64,000 bases of DNA. Origin: Stutzerimonas nitrititolerans (lineage in GTDB: Bacteria; Pseudomonadota; Gammaproteobacteria; Pseudomonadales; Pseudomonadaceae). Positions 39,981 through 48,321 of this stretch are shown here, piece after piece (the first letter of the stretch is position 1; each line of letters opens with the position of its first letter). The position numbers and the translations under genes are program-made. The notes beneath the pieces were generated by a model, which worked only from the letters and a program-made list of their open reading frames with translations, did no database searches and was not told where the DNA came from. The stretch covers positions 1-64,000 of the forward strand of contig NZ_RFFL01000015.1 in the NCBI RefSeq assembly GCF_003696285.1. Reading direction: 5' to 3'.

Positions 39981-41018
39981 ATGCGCATTTCCGACTTCCA
40001 CCAGCAGCTCGCCGACATCGGCGCCAAGCCCGTCCACATCGGACGGATCACCCGTGCCTGGCTGCAGGGCCGGCCGCTGGACGCTGGCACCCGCCACCAG
40101 AAGAGCGAGGATTTCCTGCCGCTCTCGGTGCGCCAGGGTCTGCCCGAGGTAGAGCGGCGCCTGGCCGCATTGCTCCAATTGCGCTCGGAGCACCCTGCCG
40201 AAGACGGCTCGGCGCGCCTGCTGGTGGCGCTGGAAGACGGTCAGATGGTGGAAAGCGTGCTGCTACCGCGCGGTGGGCTGTGCGTTTCCAGCCAGGTAGG
40301 TTGCGCGGTGGGTTGCGTGTTCTGCATGACCGGCAAGAGCGGCCTGCTGCGCCAGGTCGGCAGCGCCGAGATCCTCGCCCAGGTCGCCCTCGCCCGTCGC
40401 TTTCGCCCCGTGAAGAAGGTGGTGTTCATGGGCATGGGCGAGCCGGCGCACAATCTCGACAACGTGCTCGAGGCCATCGACCTGCTGGGCACCGACGGCG
40501 GCATCGGCCACAAGAACCTGGTGTTTTCAACGGTCGGTGACCACCGCGTATTCGAGCGGCTGCCACAGCAATCGGTCAGACCTGCGCTGGCCTTGTCGCT
40601 GCACAGCACCCATGCCGCCCTGCGCCGCGAACTGCTGCCCCGCGCACCACAGATCGACCCCGCCGAACTGGTCGACTTGGGCGAAGCCTATGCGCGCCTG
40701 GTGGACTACCCGATCCAGTACCAGTGGACGCTGCTGGCCGGCATCAACGACAGCCAGGAAGAGATGGACGGCATCATCCGCCTGCTCAAGGGCAAGTTCG
40801 CGATCATGAACGTGATTCCCTACAACAGTCTGGACGACGACGCCTACCAGCGCCCCGCCGCCGAGCGCATCCAGCGGATCATGCGTTACCTGCACGAGAA
40901 CGGCGTGCTGACCAAGGTGCGCAACTCCGCCGGCCAGGATATCGATGGCGGTTGCGGACAGCTGCGCGCCCGCGCCGAGCGCGTGCTCAAGGCGCCGAGA
41001 AAAATCTCCGTCGGTTGA
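39981..41018 (+). CDS. RlmN/Cfr-family radical SAM methyltransferase paralogue
   Basis: 345 residues. The radical-SAM motif CAVGCVFC (CxxxCxxC) lies near 108-115 and MGMGEPAHNLDN near 150. A probable methyl-carrying Cys lies in the late segment DIDGGCGQLRA near 330. These match RlmN/Cfr enzymes, which methylate adenosines in 23S rRNA and tRNA. The protein is not the housekeeping RlmN by sequence feel: it lacks the usual long N-terminal region and the standard genomic context (pilW/ispG neighbourhood). Its target may therefore differ. An -10-like TAAAAT lies directly upstream. Confidence 0.85.
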   Translation: MRISDFHQQLADIGAKPVHIGRITRAWLQGRPLDAGTRHQKSEDFLPLSVRQGLPEVERRLAALLQLRSEHPAEDGSARLLVALEDGQMVESVLLPRGGLCVSSQVGCAVGCVFCMTGKSGLLRQVGSAEILAQVALARRFRPVKKVVFMGMGEPAHNLDNVLEAIDLLGTDGGIGHKNLVFSTVGDHRVFERLPQQSVRPALALSLHSTHAALRRELLPRAPQIDPAELVDLGEAYARLVDYPIQYQWTLLAGINDSQEEMDGIIRLLKGKFAIMNVIPYNSLDDDAYQRPAAERIQRIMRYLHENGVLTKVRNSAGQDIDGGCGQLRARAERVLKAPRKISVG

Positions 41019-41080
41019 AGGCACGTCCCACGCCGTTGAAGGTCATAGAACGCGCACCGCCGATACCCACAAGGACAGAC

Positions 41081-42400
41081 ATGCACACATTGGAACGTCT
41101 CAGACGCGCCGAGCTGGCGGGTGTCACCCGGCTCGATCTTTCGCAAGGGCTGACAGAGTTTCCGCGGGAGATCTTCACCCTGGCCGACAGCCTGGAGGTG
41201 CTCAACCTCTCCGGCAACCGGCTCTCCAGCCTGCCGGACGATCTGCCACGGCTGCACCGGCTGCGTATCCTGTTCTGCTCGAACAATCGCTTCAGCGAAG
41301 TCCCATCCGTGCTCGGCGATTGCGCCGAACTGGAGATGGTGGGCTTCAAGGCCAACCAGATCCACAGCCTGCCGGCCGCCGCCCTGCCGCCGAAGCTGCG
41401 CTGGCTGATCCTCACCGACAATCAGCTGGAACGCCTGCCGGACGAAATCGGCCGCTGCCAGCGCCTGCAGAAACTGATGCTGGCCGGCAACCGCCTGCGC
41501 GCCCTGCCGACAACGCTCGCCCACTGCCAGCGGCTGGAACTGCTGCGCATCGCCGCCAACCGCCTGCCTGGCCTGCCCGCCTGGCTGCTGACGATGCCCC
41601 GCCTGAGCTGGCTCGCCTTCGCCGGCAATCCGTTCAGCGATGCCATCGAAGCCGCCGCGCTGGCGCAGCACCCGGTACCGCCCATCACGCGTGAGCACAT
41701 CGTTTTCGGTGAGGTTCTCGGCCAGGGCGCCTCAGGCGTTATCCATCGCGCCGATTGGCAGCCGCCGACGCAGGCCACCAAGGCCATGGCCGCCAAGCTG
41801 TTCAAAGGCAGCCTGACCAGCGACGGCCTGCCCCACAGCGAAATGGCCACCTGCATCGCGGCGGGCGAGCACCCCAACCTGATTCGGATTGCCGGGCCGC
41901 TGGCCGATCGTGACGATGCCCCGCCAGGCTTGCTGATGGAGCTGATCGATCCATCCTTCCGGGTGCTGGCCAGCCCGCCATCGCTCGCCAGCTGCACCCG
42001 CGATTGTTACGCGCCGCAGCAGCGATTCGACGCCGAGCGGGTGCTGAAGATCGCTGCCGGCGTCGCCAGCGTCATGCAGCACCTCCACGCGCGCGGCATT
42101 CTTCATGGCGACCTCTATGGCCACAACCTGCTCGTCGATCCCTCTGGCCGAACACTGCTCAGCGATTTCGGCGCGGCTTCCTTCCATGACCCGCTCGATG
42201 ACGAAGGCCGGGCATTGCAGCGACTCGAAGCCAAAGCCTTCGGCTGTTTGCTGGAGGAGTTGCTGGAGCGTTGCGAGGGTGCCGGGCAGGATCCGCGTCT
42301 GCAGCGGCTGGCCGAGCTCCGGCAACGGTGCCTGCTCGACACTCCGCTGCAACGGCCCGACTTCGGCAGCCTGGTGAGCGAGATCAACGCCATCGGCTAG
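41081..42400 (+). CDS. Leucine-rich-repeat protein kinase
   Basis: 439 residues from the ATG at 41081, with AAGGA upstream. Residues 15-195 contain about seven leucine-rich repeats of the LxxLxLxxNxLxxLP type (SLEVLNLSGNRLSSLP, then KLRWLILTDNQLERLP). Residues 208-435 form a eukaryotic-like Ser/Thr/Tyr kinase. It has glycine-rich GQGASG, Lys239 in AAKLF, catalytic HGDLYGHNLL (Asp344, Asn349) and DFG Asp362. All key catalytic residues are present; HGD replaces HRD, as in several bacterial kinases. No transmembrane span or secretion signal. It could phosphorylate a cellular partner chosen by the repeats, or be an injected effector; no secretion genes are nearby. Confidence 0.88.
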   Translation: MHTLERLRRAELAGVTRLDLSQGLTEFPREIFTLADSLEVLNLSGNRLSSLPDDLPRLHRLRILFCSNNRFSEVPSVLGDCAELEMVGFKANQIHSLPAAALPPKLRWLILTDNQLERLPDEIGRCQRLQKLMLAGNRLRALPTTLAHCQRLELLRIAANRLPGLPAWLLTMPRLSWLAFAGNPFSDAIEAAALAQHPVPPITREHIVFGEVLGQGASGVIHRADWQPPTQATKAMAAKLFKGSLTSDGLPHSEMATCIAAGEHPNLIRIAGPLADRDDAPPGLLMELIDPSFRVLASPPSLASCTRDCYAPQQRFDAERVLKIAAGVASVMQHLHARGILHGDLYGHNLLVDPSGRTLLSDFGAASFHDPLDDEGRALQRLEAKAFGCLLEELLERCEGAGQDPRLQRLAELRQRCLLDTPLQRPDFGSLVSEINAIG

Positions 42401-42440
42401 GCGGTTATCAACCATTCACATCCTGAACGACGGTCCGCTC

Positions 42441-42863
42441 ATGCCTGCATCCGATTCGCCTGCCAACACCCAGCCCATGGACCTCGATCCCTTCGTCATC
42501 GGGCTGAAACAGCGGCTCCCCGAAGAGCTGCGCGAAAGCTTCACCGACGAACAACTGCAGGGCCTGCGCACTGCCTTCGCGACCCGTTCGTGGGCGCGGC
42601 ACAAGCTGGACCTGCGCGGCACCTTCAGCTTCTGGCGAACCCAGTACTATTACGTACTGGTTGCCGGTCGCAACAAGCGCGACCTGACACGAGGACAGAA
42701 AAGGCTCTCCATGGCGGCCAAGGCCGGCGCGATCACCCTGTTCCTGCTTTTCTCGCTGCTGCTGGGGCTGGTCATGCTCTACATCCTGAAGTCCGCGCTC
42801 GGCATCAACCTGCTGCCCAACCATTCGCTGGGATTATGGGACTGGCTCAAGGGCAGCCGTTGA
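42441..42863 (+). CDS. Single-span membrane protein of unknown function
   Basis: 140 residues. A soluble N-terminal part (FVIGLKQRLPEELRESFTDEQLQGL) precedes a basic WARHKLDLRG patch. One or two transmembrane segments lie at about 92-118 (ITLFLLFSLLLGLVMLYIL), and the C-terminus reads LWDWLKGSR. No enzymatic motif. It follows the kinase gene by 40 bases on the same strand and may be cotranscribed, which makes it a possible membrane partner of the kinase. It ends six bases from the convergent methyltransferase gene. Confidence 0.7.
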   Translation: MPASDSPANTQPMDLDPFVIGLKQRLPEELRESFTDEQLQGLRTAFATRSWARHKLDLRGTFSFWRTQYYYVLVAGRNKRDLTRGQKRLSMAAKAGAITLFLLFSLLLGLVMLYILKSALGINLLPNHSLGLWDWLKGSR

Positions 42864-42869
42864 GCGAAC

Positions 42870-43937
42870 TCAGCCTGCGCGAAGCCTGAGCAAGGTGTGA
42901 CCCAGGCCGATATCGTCGACCTGCTCGGCGACGACGAAACCGGCCTCCTCGACGATATCGAGCATGTCCTTGCTGTGATAGAAGCGACTGTTGCCGTTGG
43001 CCAGGCAGGCGAAGTACAGCGACGTGGCGTTGAGGCTGTAGGCCGCCGCCTCGAAATGCTGGCGATCCCAGAACAGCTCGAGGATGTAGACGCTGGCATC
43101 CGGCCGCATGGCAGCGCGAATCCGCCGCAGGATGCGCAGGATTTCCATCGGCGAGAAACAATCGAGGAACTGGCTCATCCACCAGATATCGGCTTCGTCC
43201 GGCAGCGGCTGGCTGTCGTCGAGAATGTTCATTGGATGGCCATGAATGCGCGCCTCGAAGCCGTGCTCCCGGGCGTTGTCCAGTGCCAGCGCCAGTTGCC
43301 GCGGCAGGTCGACGATGGTCATGTGCACGTCTTCGTCGTGGGCGCAGCATTGCAGGGACCATTTGCCGGTGTTGCCGCCGATGTCGACGATGGTCTTCGG
43401 CCGCTCGGCAAAGATCCGCTGCAGCAGCTCGGGGAATGCCTTGTCGCTATAGAAGTGATCGAAGTCGAACCAGCTCTTGCGTGCCTTCTCCGGCAGGCGC
43501 GACAGGCCTTCATAGATGGTGGGCCAGTCGCCGAATTCGCGCAGGCCTTCGGGGCGACCGCTGCGGATGGTTTCGGTGAGGTGCGACATGGCTCGGTAGC
43601 AGACGTCCGCGGTGAAATCCATGTTCACCCGGGTCATCGCATCGTGCAGCAGAAAATGGCCCAGGCGCGCCAGCACGTAATTGTCGCCATCTTGCGTCAC
43701 GACCAGGGTGCTGAGCCCCATGTCCAGCAGGACCTTGGCCCCATACTCGGAAACCCCGCTGCGCTCGGCGATCTGCTGTGCGCTCAGGCCCGTCGGCCCG
43801 GCGGCGTCCAGCACGGCGAGAATGCCGAGCTCGCGCAGGCTCTGCGCGGCCTGGAAGGCGATGGGGGCGAAGGCCAGTTTCTGCGCCTGTTCCTTGGCTT
43901 GCAAAGCCGTCAACGGATCTACTGCATAACGACTCAA
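42870..43937 (-). CDS. SAM-dependent methyltransferase (O-methyltransferase-like)
   Basis: 355 residues. An N-terminal winged-helix-like dimerisation domain (about 25-110; ELGILAVLDAAG, then GLSAQQIAERSGVSEYGAKVLLDMG) is followed by a Rossmann SAM domain. That domain has DIGGNTGKWS as motif I, VDLPRQLALA as motif II and a late DIWWMSQFLDCFS. This layout is typical of small-molecule O-methyltransferases such as the hydroxyneurosporene group. The start is TTG at 43937, with GGGAG seven bases upstream and no usable ATG. Target unknown. Confidence 0.85.
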   Translation of the reverse strand: MSRYAVDPLTALQAKEQAQKLAFAPIAFQAAQSLRELGILAVLDAAGPTGLSAQQIAERSGVSEYGAKVLLDMGLSTLVVTQDGDNYVLARLGHFLLHDAMTRVNMDFTADVCYRAMSHLTETIRSGRPEGLREFGDWPTIYEGLSRLPEKARKSWFDFDHFYSDKAFPELLQRIFAERPKTIVDIGGNTGKWSLQCCAHDEDVHMTIVDLPRQLALALDNAREHGFEARIHGHPMNILDDSQPLPDEADIWWMSQFLDCFSPMEILRILRRIRAAMRPDASVYILELFWDRQHFEAAAYSLNATSLYFACLANGNSRFYHSKDMLDIVEEAGFVVAEQVDDIGLGHTLLRLRAG

Positions 43938-44110
43938 AACACATCTCCCGTACGCTGTTGGCTGCGTCGCGTGCCGGCTGTCCGGCCTTCTTCACGCGGG
44001 CCAATGGTAAATCACTGCGCCTGGAAAAAACCGGCTCGCTATATACAGGCGTGAGCTGCTCATCGTCCAAGGACGGCTAGACTAGGAAGACCAAGCTTCT
44101 CGAGGTAGGC

Positions 44111-44326
44111 ATGAACAGCGACGACAAGAACAAGCTGACGTTTCGCCAGATGCTGCAGAGCATCCTGGCCGGCGCCCTGGGCGTGCAGAGCGGAAAGAAT
44201 CGCGCGCGCGATTTCAGTCACGGCAAGCCCAGCCACTTCATCCTTTTCGGGCTGGGCTTCACGCTGATCTTTATTCTGGTGATTCTCGGAATCGTGAAGC
44301 TGGTGATCTATCTGGCAGGTCTCTGA
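44111..44326 (+). CDS. DUF2970 small membrane protein
   Basis: 71 residues. The first half, LTFRQMLQSILAGALGVQS, is the DUF2970 signature (an amphipathic helix followed by the GVQS motif), and residues 45-70 form one transmembrane segment. GAGGT precedes the ATG. Members are small inner-membrane proteins of unknown function in proteobacteria. It stands alone between the methyltransferase and cysI regions. Confidence 0.85.
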   Translation: MNSDDKNKLTFRQMLQSILAGALGVQSGKNRARDFSHGKPSHFILFGLGFTLIFILVILGIVKLVIYLAGL

Positions 44327-44343
44327 AGCAGCTCGGCGATGGA

Positions 44344-44457
44344 CTATTGATGGCTGACCCAGAACACCGCAGTGCCCACCGCCAGCACGATCAGCATGAA
44401 AATCGCGGCGGCATCCACCAGACTGTCGCTGCCTTTATGGTTCGAATGGTTGGCCAC
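44344..44457 (-). CDS. 37-residue small membrane protein
   Basis: Read from GTG at 44457 with a near-ideal AGGAG seven bases upstream. The product begins VANHSNHKGSDSLVDAA (formyl-Met at the start) and then forms one transmembrane helix (IFMLIVLAVGTAVFWV) with a short HQ tail. The longer open frame above the GTG lacks a ribosome site. The His/Asn-rich head and single helix are typical of membrane microproteins. It is convergent with the DUF2970 gene, 17 bases away. Confidence 0.6.
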   Translation of the reverse strand: MANHSNHKGSDSLVDAAAIFMLIVLAVGTAVFWVSHQ

Positions 44458-44529
44458 GGCCGTTCTCCTTCGTTGCGAAACCCGGGTTCCTGGAGTTAAG
44501 ACCACTGCGGCCAAGGCCTCAAGGCGCAT

Positions 44530-44728
44530 GCTCTAAATGCCCGAAAAGCGGTGTTTGGTTCTAAACATATTCCCAAACATCACTTTTGCGTATAACCGCT
44601 AACTGGTATCTTGCCGCCTCCCTGATGGGTGCGCGGCCGTGCGCGCGAGAACAGGCCGTTGAAAAACGCAGACGAGGCAAGTTTTTCAACGGCCTGACAA
44701 GCTGTAGACAGCCTGAACAGGATACTCA
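44530..44728. promoter_or_regulatory. cysI leader and promoter region
   Basis: The AT-rich core at 44552-44620 includes an inverted repeat TGTTTGG (44552-44558) / CCAAACA (44573-44579) and TATAAC-like bases near 44590, which are the likely promoter and operator. CysB would be the expected activator of a sulfite reductase gene, but its loose consensus cannot be called by eye. A large hairpin repeat follows at 44652-44696, inside the expected leader. Confidence 0.4.
44652..44696. repeat. Hairpin repeat with 16-base perfect arms in the cysI leader
   Basis: CAGGCCGTTGAAAAAC (44652-44667) and GTTTTTCAACGGCCTG (44681-44696) are exact reverse complements around a 13-base loop. The element looks like the interspersed palindromic repeats scattered in P. 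stutzeri-type genomes. It ends 32 bases before the cysI ATG, so it would be part of the mRNA. Confidence 0.7.
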
Positions 44729-46387
44729 ATGTACGTTTACGACAAGTACGATCACCAGATCGTCAAAGAACGCGTCAACCAGTTCCGCGAGCAGACCCGC
44801 CGTTACCTGGCCGGTGAGCTGACTGATCCTGAATTCCTGCCGCTGCGCCTGCAGAACGGTCTGTATATCCAGCGTTACGCACCGATGCTGCGCATCGCGG
44901 TGCCCTATGGCCTGCTTTCCTCGACGCAGGTCCGCAAGCTGGCCGAGATCACGCGCAAGTACGACAAGGGCTACGCCCACATCAGTACCCGTACCAACGT
45001 GCAGCTGAACTGGCCGGATCTCGAAGACGTGCCGGAGATCCTCGCCGAGCTCGCCACGGTGCAGATGCACTCGATCCAGACCAGCGGCAACTGCATCCGC
45101 AACACCACCACCGACCAGTTCGCCGGTGTGGCCAAGGACGAGCTGGTCGACCCGCGCCCCTGGTGCGAAATCATCCGTCAGTGGTCGACCTTCCACCCCG
45201 AGTTCGTGCGCCTGCCGCGCAAGTTCAAGATCGCCATCAACGGCGCCGTGAGCGACCGTGCGGCCATCGGCGTGCACGACATCGGTCTCGAAGCGGTGAA
45301 GAACGCCGAAGGCGAGCTGGGCTTCCGCGTGGCCGTCGGTGGCGGCCTGGGTCGTACCCCGATCGTTGGCAGCTTCATCAATGAATTCCTGCCCTGGAAG
45401 CACCTGCTGACCTATCTCGAAGCCATTCTGCGCGTGTACAACCGCTATGGCCGCCGCGACAACAAGTTCAAGGCGCGCATCAAGATCCTGGTCAAGGCGC
45501 TGACTCCGGAAGTCTTCGCCGAGCGGGTCGATGCCGAATGGGAATACCTCAAGGACGGCCCCAGCACCCTGACCGACGAGGAAGTCCAGCGGGTCGCCCA
45601 GTATTTCGTCGACCCGGCCTACAAGGCGCTCGAAGACCAAGACGAAGCCCTCCGTCAACTGGATGCCGAGCATCCCGGCTTCGCCCGCTGGCGCGAGCGC
45701 AACGTGGTTGCGCACAAGAAGCCCGGTTATGCCGCGGTGACGCTGTCGCTGAAAAGCACCGGCGTTGCGCCCGGCGACGTCACCGACAAGCAGCTGGACA
45801 TGATCGCCGACCTCGCCGATCGCTACAGCTTCGGCGAGGTGCGCAACTCCCACGAGCAGAACATGATCCTTGCCGACGTCGAACAATCGCGCCTGTTCGA
45901 GCTCTGGCACGAACTGCGCGAGCTGGGCGTCGCCACGCCGAACATCGGCCTGCTGACCGACATCATCTGCTGCCCCGGCGGCGACTTCTGCTCGCTGGCC
46001 AACGCCAAGTCGATCCCGATCGCCGAGGCCATCCAGCGCCGCTTCGATGACCTGGACTACCTGTTCGACATCGGCGACCTGGACCTGAACATTTCCGGCT
46101 GCATGAACGCCTGTGGACACCACCACGTCGGCCACATCGGCATCCTCGGCGTCGACAAGAAAGGCGCGGAGTTCTATCAGGTTTCCATCGGCGGCAGCTC
46201 GGGTCGCGACACCACCCTGGGCCAGATCCTCGGCCCATCCTTCGCCCAGGACGACATGCCCGACGTCATCGAAAAGATCATTGGCGTCTACGTGGAGCAA
46301 CGTAACGAAGATGAACAGTTTCTCGACACTTTCCGCCGTATCGGCATCGATCCCTTCAAGGAACGCGTCTATGCAGCGAATCATTAA
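44729..46387 (+). CDS. cysI: Assimilatory sulfite reductase (hemoprotein, single-subunit type)
   Basis: 552 residues; reduces sulfite to sulfide with siroheme and a [4Fe-4S] cluster. Two nitrite/sulfite reductase ferredoxin-like repeats are visible (ISTRTNVQLNW near 85 and the second near 350). The cluster/siroheme cysteines lie in IICCPGGDFCSLA and SGCMNACGHHHVGHIG. The length and lack of a CysJ flavoprotein partner indicate the type that takes electrons from ferredoxin or another donor. The stop overlaps the start of the DUF934 gene by 17 bases. A long antisense frame across it is a shadow. Confidence 0.95.
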   Translation: MYVYDKYDHQIVKERVNQFREQTRRYLAGELTDPEFLPLRLQNGLYIQRYAPMLRIAVPYGLLSSTQVRKLAEITRKYDKGYAHISTRTNVQLNWPDLEDVPEILAELATVQMHSIQTSGNCIRNTTTDQFAGVAKDELVDPRPWCEIIRQWSTFHPEFVRLPRKFKIAINGAVSDRAAIGVHDIGLEAVKNAEGELGFRVAVGGGLGRTPIVGSFINEFLPWKHLLTYLEAILRVYNRYGRRDNKFKARIKILVKALTPEVFAERVDAEWEYLKDGPSTLTDEEVQRVAQYFVDPAYKALEDQDEALRQLDAEHPGFARWRERNVVAHKKPGYAAVTLSLKSTGVAPGDVTDKQLDMIADLADRYSFGEVRNSHEQNMILADVEQSRLFELWHELRELGVATPNIGLLTDIICCPGGDFCSLANAKSIPIAEAIQRRFDDLDYLFDIGDLDLNISGCMNACGHHHVGHIGILGVDKKGAEFYQVSIGGSSGRDTTLGQILGPSFAQDDMPDVIEKIIGVYVEQRNEDEQFLDTFRRIGIDPFKERVYAANH

Positions 46388-46868
46388 GGGCGACCAGGTC
46401 GTCGACGAAACCTGGCACCTGCTGGCCAAGGACGTCCCGCTGGCAGAGATACCGAACAGCGACGATGTGATAGTGCCGATGCAACTCTGGCTGGAACACG
46501 CCCACGCCCTCAAGGCGCGCGATGGCGGCCTGGGTATCTGGCTGGAGGCCGACGAAGCCATCGAGGACATAGTCAACGACCTCGAACACTTCCAGGTCGT
46601 GGCGCTGAACTTCCCGGTGTTCACCGACGGCCGGCATTTCTCCAGCGCGCGCCTGCTGCGCGAGCGCTATGGCTACAAGGGGGAGATCCGCGCCATTGGC
46701 GACGTGCTGCGCGACCAGCTGTTCCTGATGCGCCGCTGCGGTTTTGACGCCTACGCCGTGCGCCCCGATCGCGATCCCTATGACGCGCTGGAAGGCCTGA
46801 AGGATTTCTCGGTCACCTACCAATCGGCAGCGGACGACGCCTTGCCGCTGTTCCGCAGGCGCGGCTAA
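46371..46868 (+). CDS. DUF934 protein, sulfite reductase partner
   Basis: 165 residues of the DUF934 family, which regularly follows cysI-type sulfite reductase genes. Landmarks are QLWLEHAHAL, GIWLEADEAIEDI, NFPVFTDGRHFSSARLLRERYGYKGEIRAIGDVLRDQ (given here as pieces NFPVFTDGRHFSSA and GEIRAIGDVLRDQ) and RCGFDAYAVR. The ATG at 46371 lies inside the end of cysI in another frame, so translation is coupled. It is proposed to assist sulfite reduction; the biochemical role is not proven. A bidirectional terminator follows. Confidence 0.9.
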   Translation: MQRIIKGDQVVDETWHLLAKDVPLAEIPNSDDVIVPMQLWLEHAHALKARDGGLGIWLEADEAIEDIVNDLEHFQVVALNFPVFTDGRHFSSARLLRERYGYKGEIRAIGDVLRDQLFLMRRCGFDAYAVRPDRDPYDALEGLKDFSVTYQSAADDALPLFRRRG

Positions 46869-46892
46869 GCAGTCCCGCACGGCAAGCCACGA

Positions 46893-46922
46893 AAAAGCCC
46901 GCATCGCTGGATGCGGGCTTTT
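46893..46922. terminator. Bidirectional rho-independent terminator
   Basis: AAAAGCCCGCATC (46893-46905), loop GCTG, GATGCGGGCTTTT (46910-46922). It separates the plus-strand cysI/DUF934 unit from the minus-strand benF gene. Confidence 0.92.
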
Positions 46923-46947
46923 CTTTTGGCCAGGCTGAAATGGCCCG

Positions 46948-48216
46948 CTACAGCAGCTGCCAAGTGTAGTTGAAGATCAGCCGGTTCTCGTCGATGTCGC
47001 TGCGGTAGTTGGACCGCGCCACCACGTTGCGCACCCGTATGCCGAGGCCGCTCAGCCAGCCGCTCTGGAAGGTGTAACCGAGATCCAGGTCGCGCTCCCA
47101 CTCCTTGCCTTCGAAGCCGGCACCGGTATCGACGTTATCGCCACGGATGTAGCGCAGCGTGGAGACCAGCCCCGGAATGCCAACGGCGGCGAAATCGAAG
47201 TCATGCCGCACCTGCCAGGAACGTTCGTCGGCGCCGGCGAATTCATAGGTGGGCACTTCGTTGCCCAGCGGCGTGATGTTGTTGAACACGCGCGGGAAGG
47301 CATCATCGCCGAACATCGCCTGGTAGCCGACGGAAAAGGTGTGCCCCCCACGCTTGGCCGACAGCAGCGTGAACAGGGCGCGGTTGTCGATATCGCCCAG
47401 CAGTCGTTTGCCGTCTTCCTTCGAATCGTAGAAACCGAGGTTGGCGCCCAGTACCCAGTCGCCCACCGGCTCGCTGTGCTTGAGGCTGTAGAAGCGCTGG
47501 TTGTAGATGTCTTCCAGCTGCGCATACCAGACGCCCGCCGAAGTGCGCTTGTCGTTGAAGGCGTAATCGGCACCGGCATAGTTGAAGCGATCGGTCTCGG
47601 CGTTGCCGGCCAGCTGCGGCACGTGGCCGAGCTTGGCGCGCATCTTGCCATCGCCGGCCTCGTTGAGCAGGCTGCCGGAACGGAGTTGGCCGGCTTGCAG
47701 CGTCAGCCCTTCGATCTCCTGGGAGACGAGACTGGCACCCTGATAGGTCGGCGGCAGCAGGCGGATATCGCTGAAGGTCAGCACCGGCAGGTTGGGCGTC
47801 AGCTCGCCGACCTTCAGCTCGGTTTTCGACAGCCGCGCCTTGAGCGCGGCACCGATGCGACCGAAGTCGTCCGCCGCCTTGCCGTCACCGCCGGTAGGCA
47901 GCAAGCCGGTGTTGACTCGATCGACGCTGCTGTCGAGCTTGATGCCCAACTGACCGAGCACGTCGATGCCGAAACCCACCGTGCCCGGTGTGTAGCCTGA
48001 TTTGATGTTGAGGATGAAGCCCTGCGCCCACTCCTCCGACTTCGACTGCTGGTTGGCGCCGACGATGTCGGAGAAGTCCCGGCTGAAGTAGTAGTTGCGC
48101 GCCTGCAGGGTGGCGCTGGCGCCTTCGATGAAGCCCTCTTCGGCAACCGCTTCGCAGGCGCCGAGAAGCGCGCCGATGGCCAATGAGAGTCGAGAGATAT
48201 GCGTCTGGTTTTTCAT
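46948..48216 (-). CDS. benF: OprD-family benzoate porin
   Basis: 422-residue outer-membrane 18-strand porin of the OprD/BenF family, letting benzoate into the periplasm. A signal peptide ends EAVAEE. Family markers are [17 protein letters not shown], the SEEWAQGF segment, [17 protein letters not shown], and a C-terminus in an aromatic residue-rich strand ([11 protein letters not shown]). It is the last gene of the benzoate cluster, 105 bases after benE, with AGGA before the ATG. Position after benE in a ben cluster is the main ground for choosing BenF among the OprD paralogues. Confidence 0.9.
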   Translation of the reverse strand: MKNQTHISRLSLAIGALLGACEAVAEEGFIEGASATLQARNYYFSRDFSDIVGANQQSKSEEWAQGFILNIKSGYTPGTVGFGIDVLGQLGIKLDSSVDRVNTGLLPTGGDGKAADDFGRIGAALKARLSKTELKVGELTPNLPVLTFSDIRLLPPTYQGASLVSQEIEGLTLQAGQLRSGSLLNEAGDGKMRAKLGHVPQLAGNAETDRFNYAGADYAFNDKRTSAGVWYAQLEDIYNQRFYSLKHSEPVGDWVLGANLGFYDSKEDGKRLLGDIDNRALFTLLSAKRGGHTFSVGYQAMFGDDAFPRVFNNITPLGNEVPTYEFAGADERSWQVRHDFDFAAVGIPGLVSTLRYIRGDNVDTGAGFEGKEWERDLDLGYTFQSGWLSGLGIRVRNVVARSNYRSDIDENRLIFNYTWQLL

Positions 48217-48321
48217 GATTTTCCTCGTTGTTGTTGTTTTTCAAGGTGCACGCTGCCGTGCCCTTCCGGTGTAGCCGGATGAGCGCGACAAGAGTTTTCG
48301 GTGATGCGTGGCGCGCGGCCT

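Noticed and set aside
44726..46624. 632-residue antisense frame opposite cysI
   Set aside because: It is a coding shadow of cysI, with no motif and no start signal.
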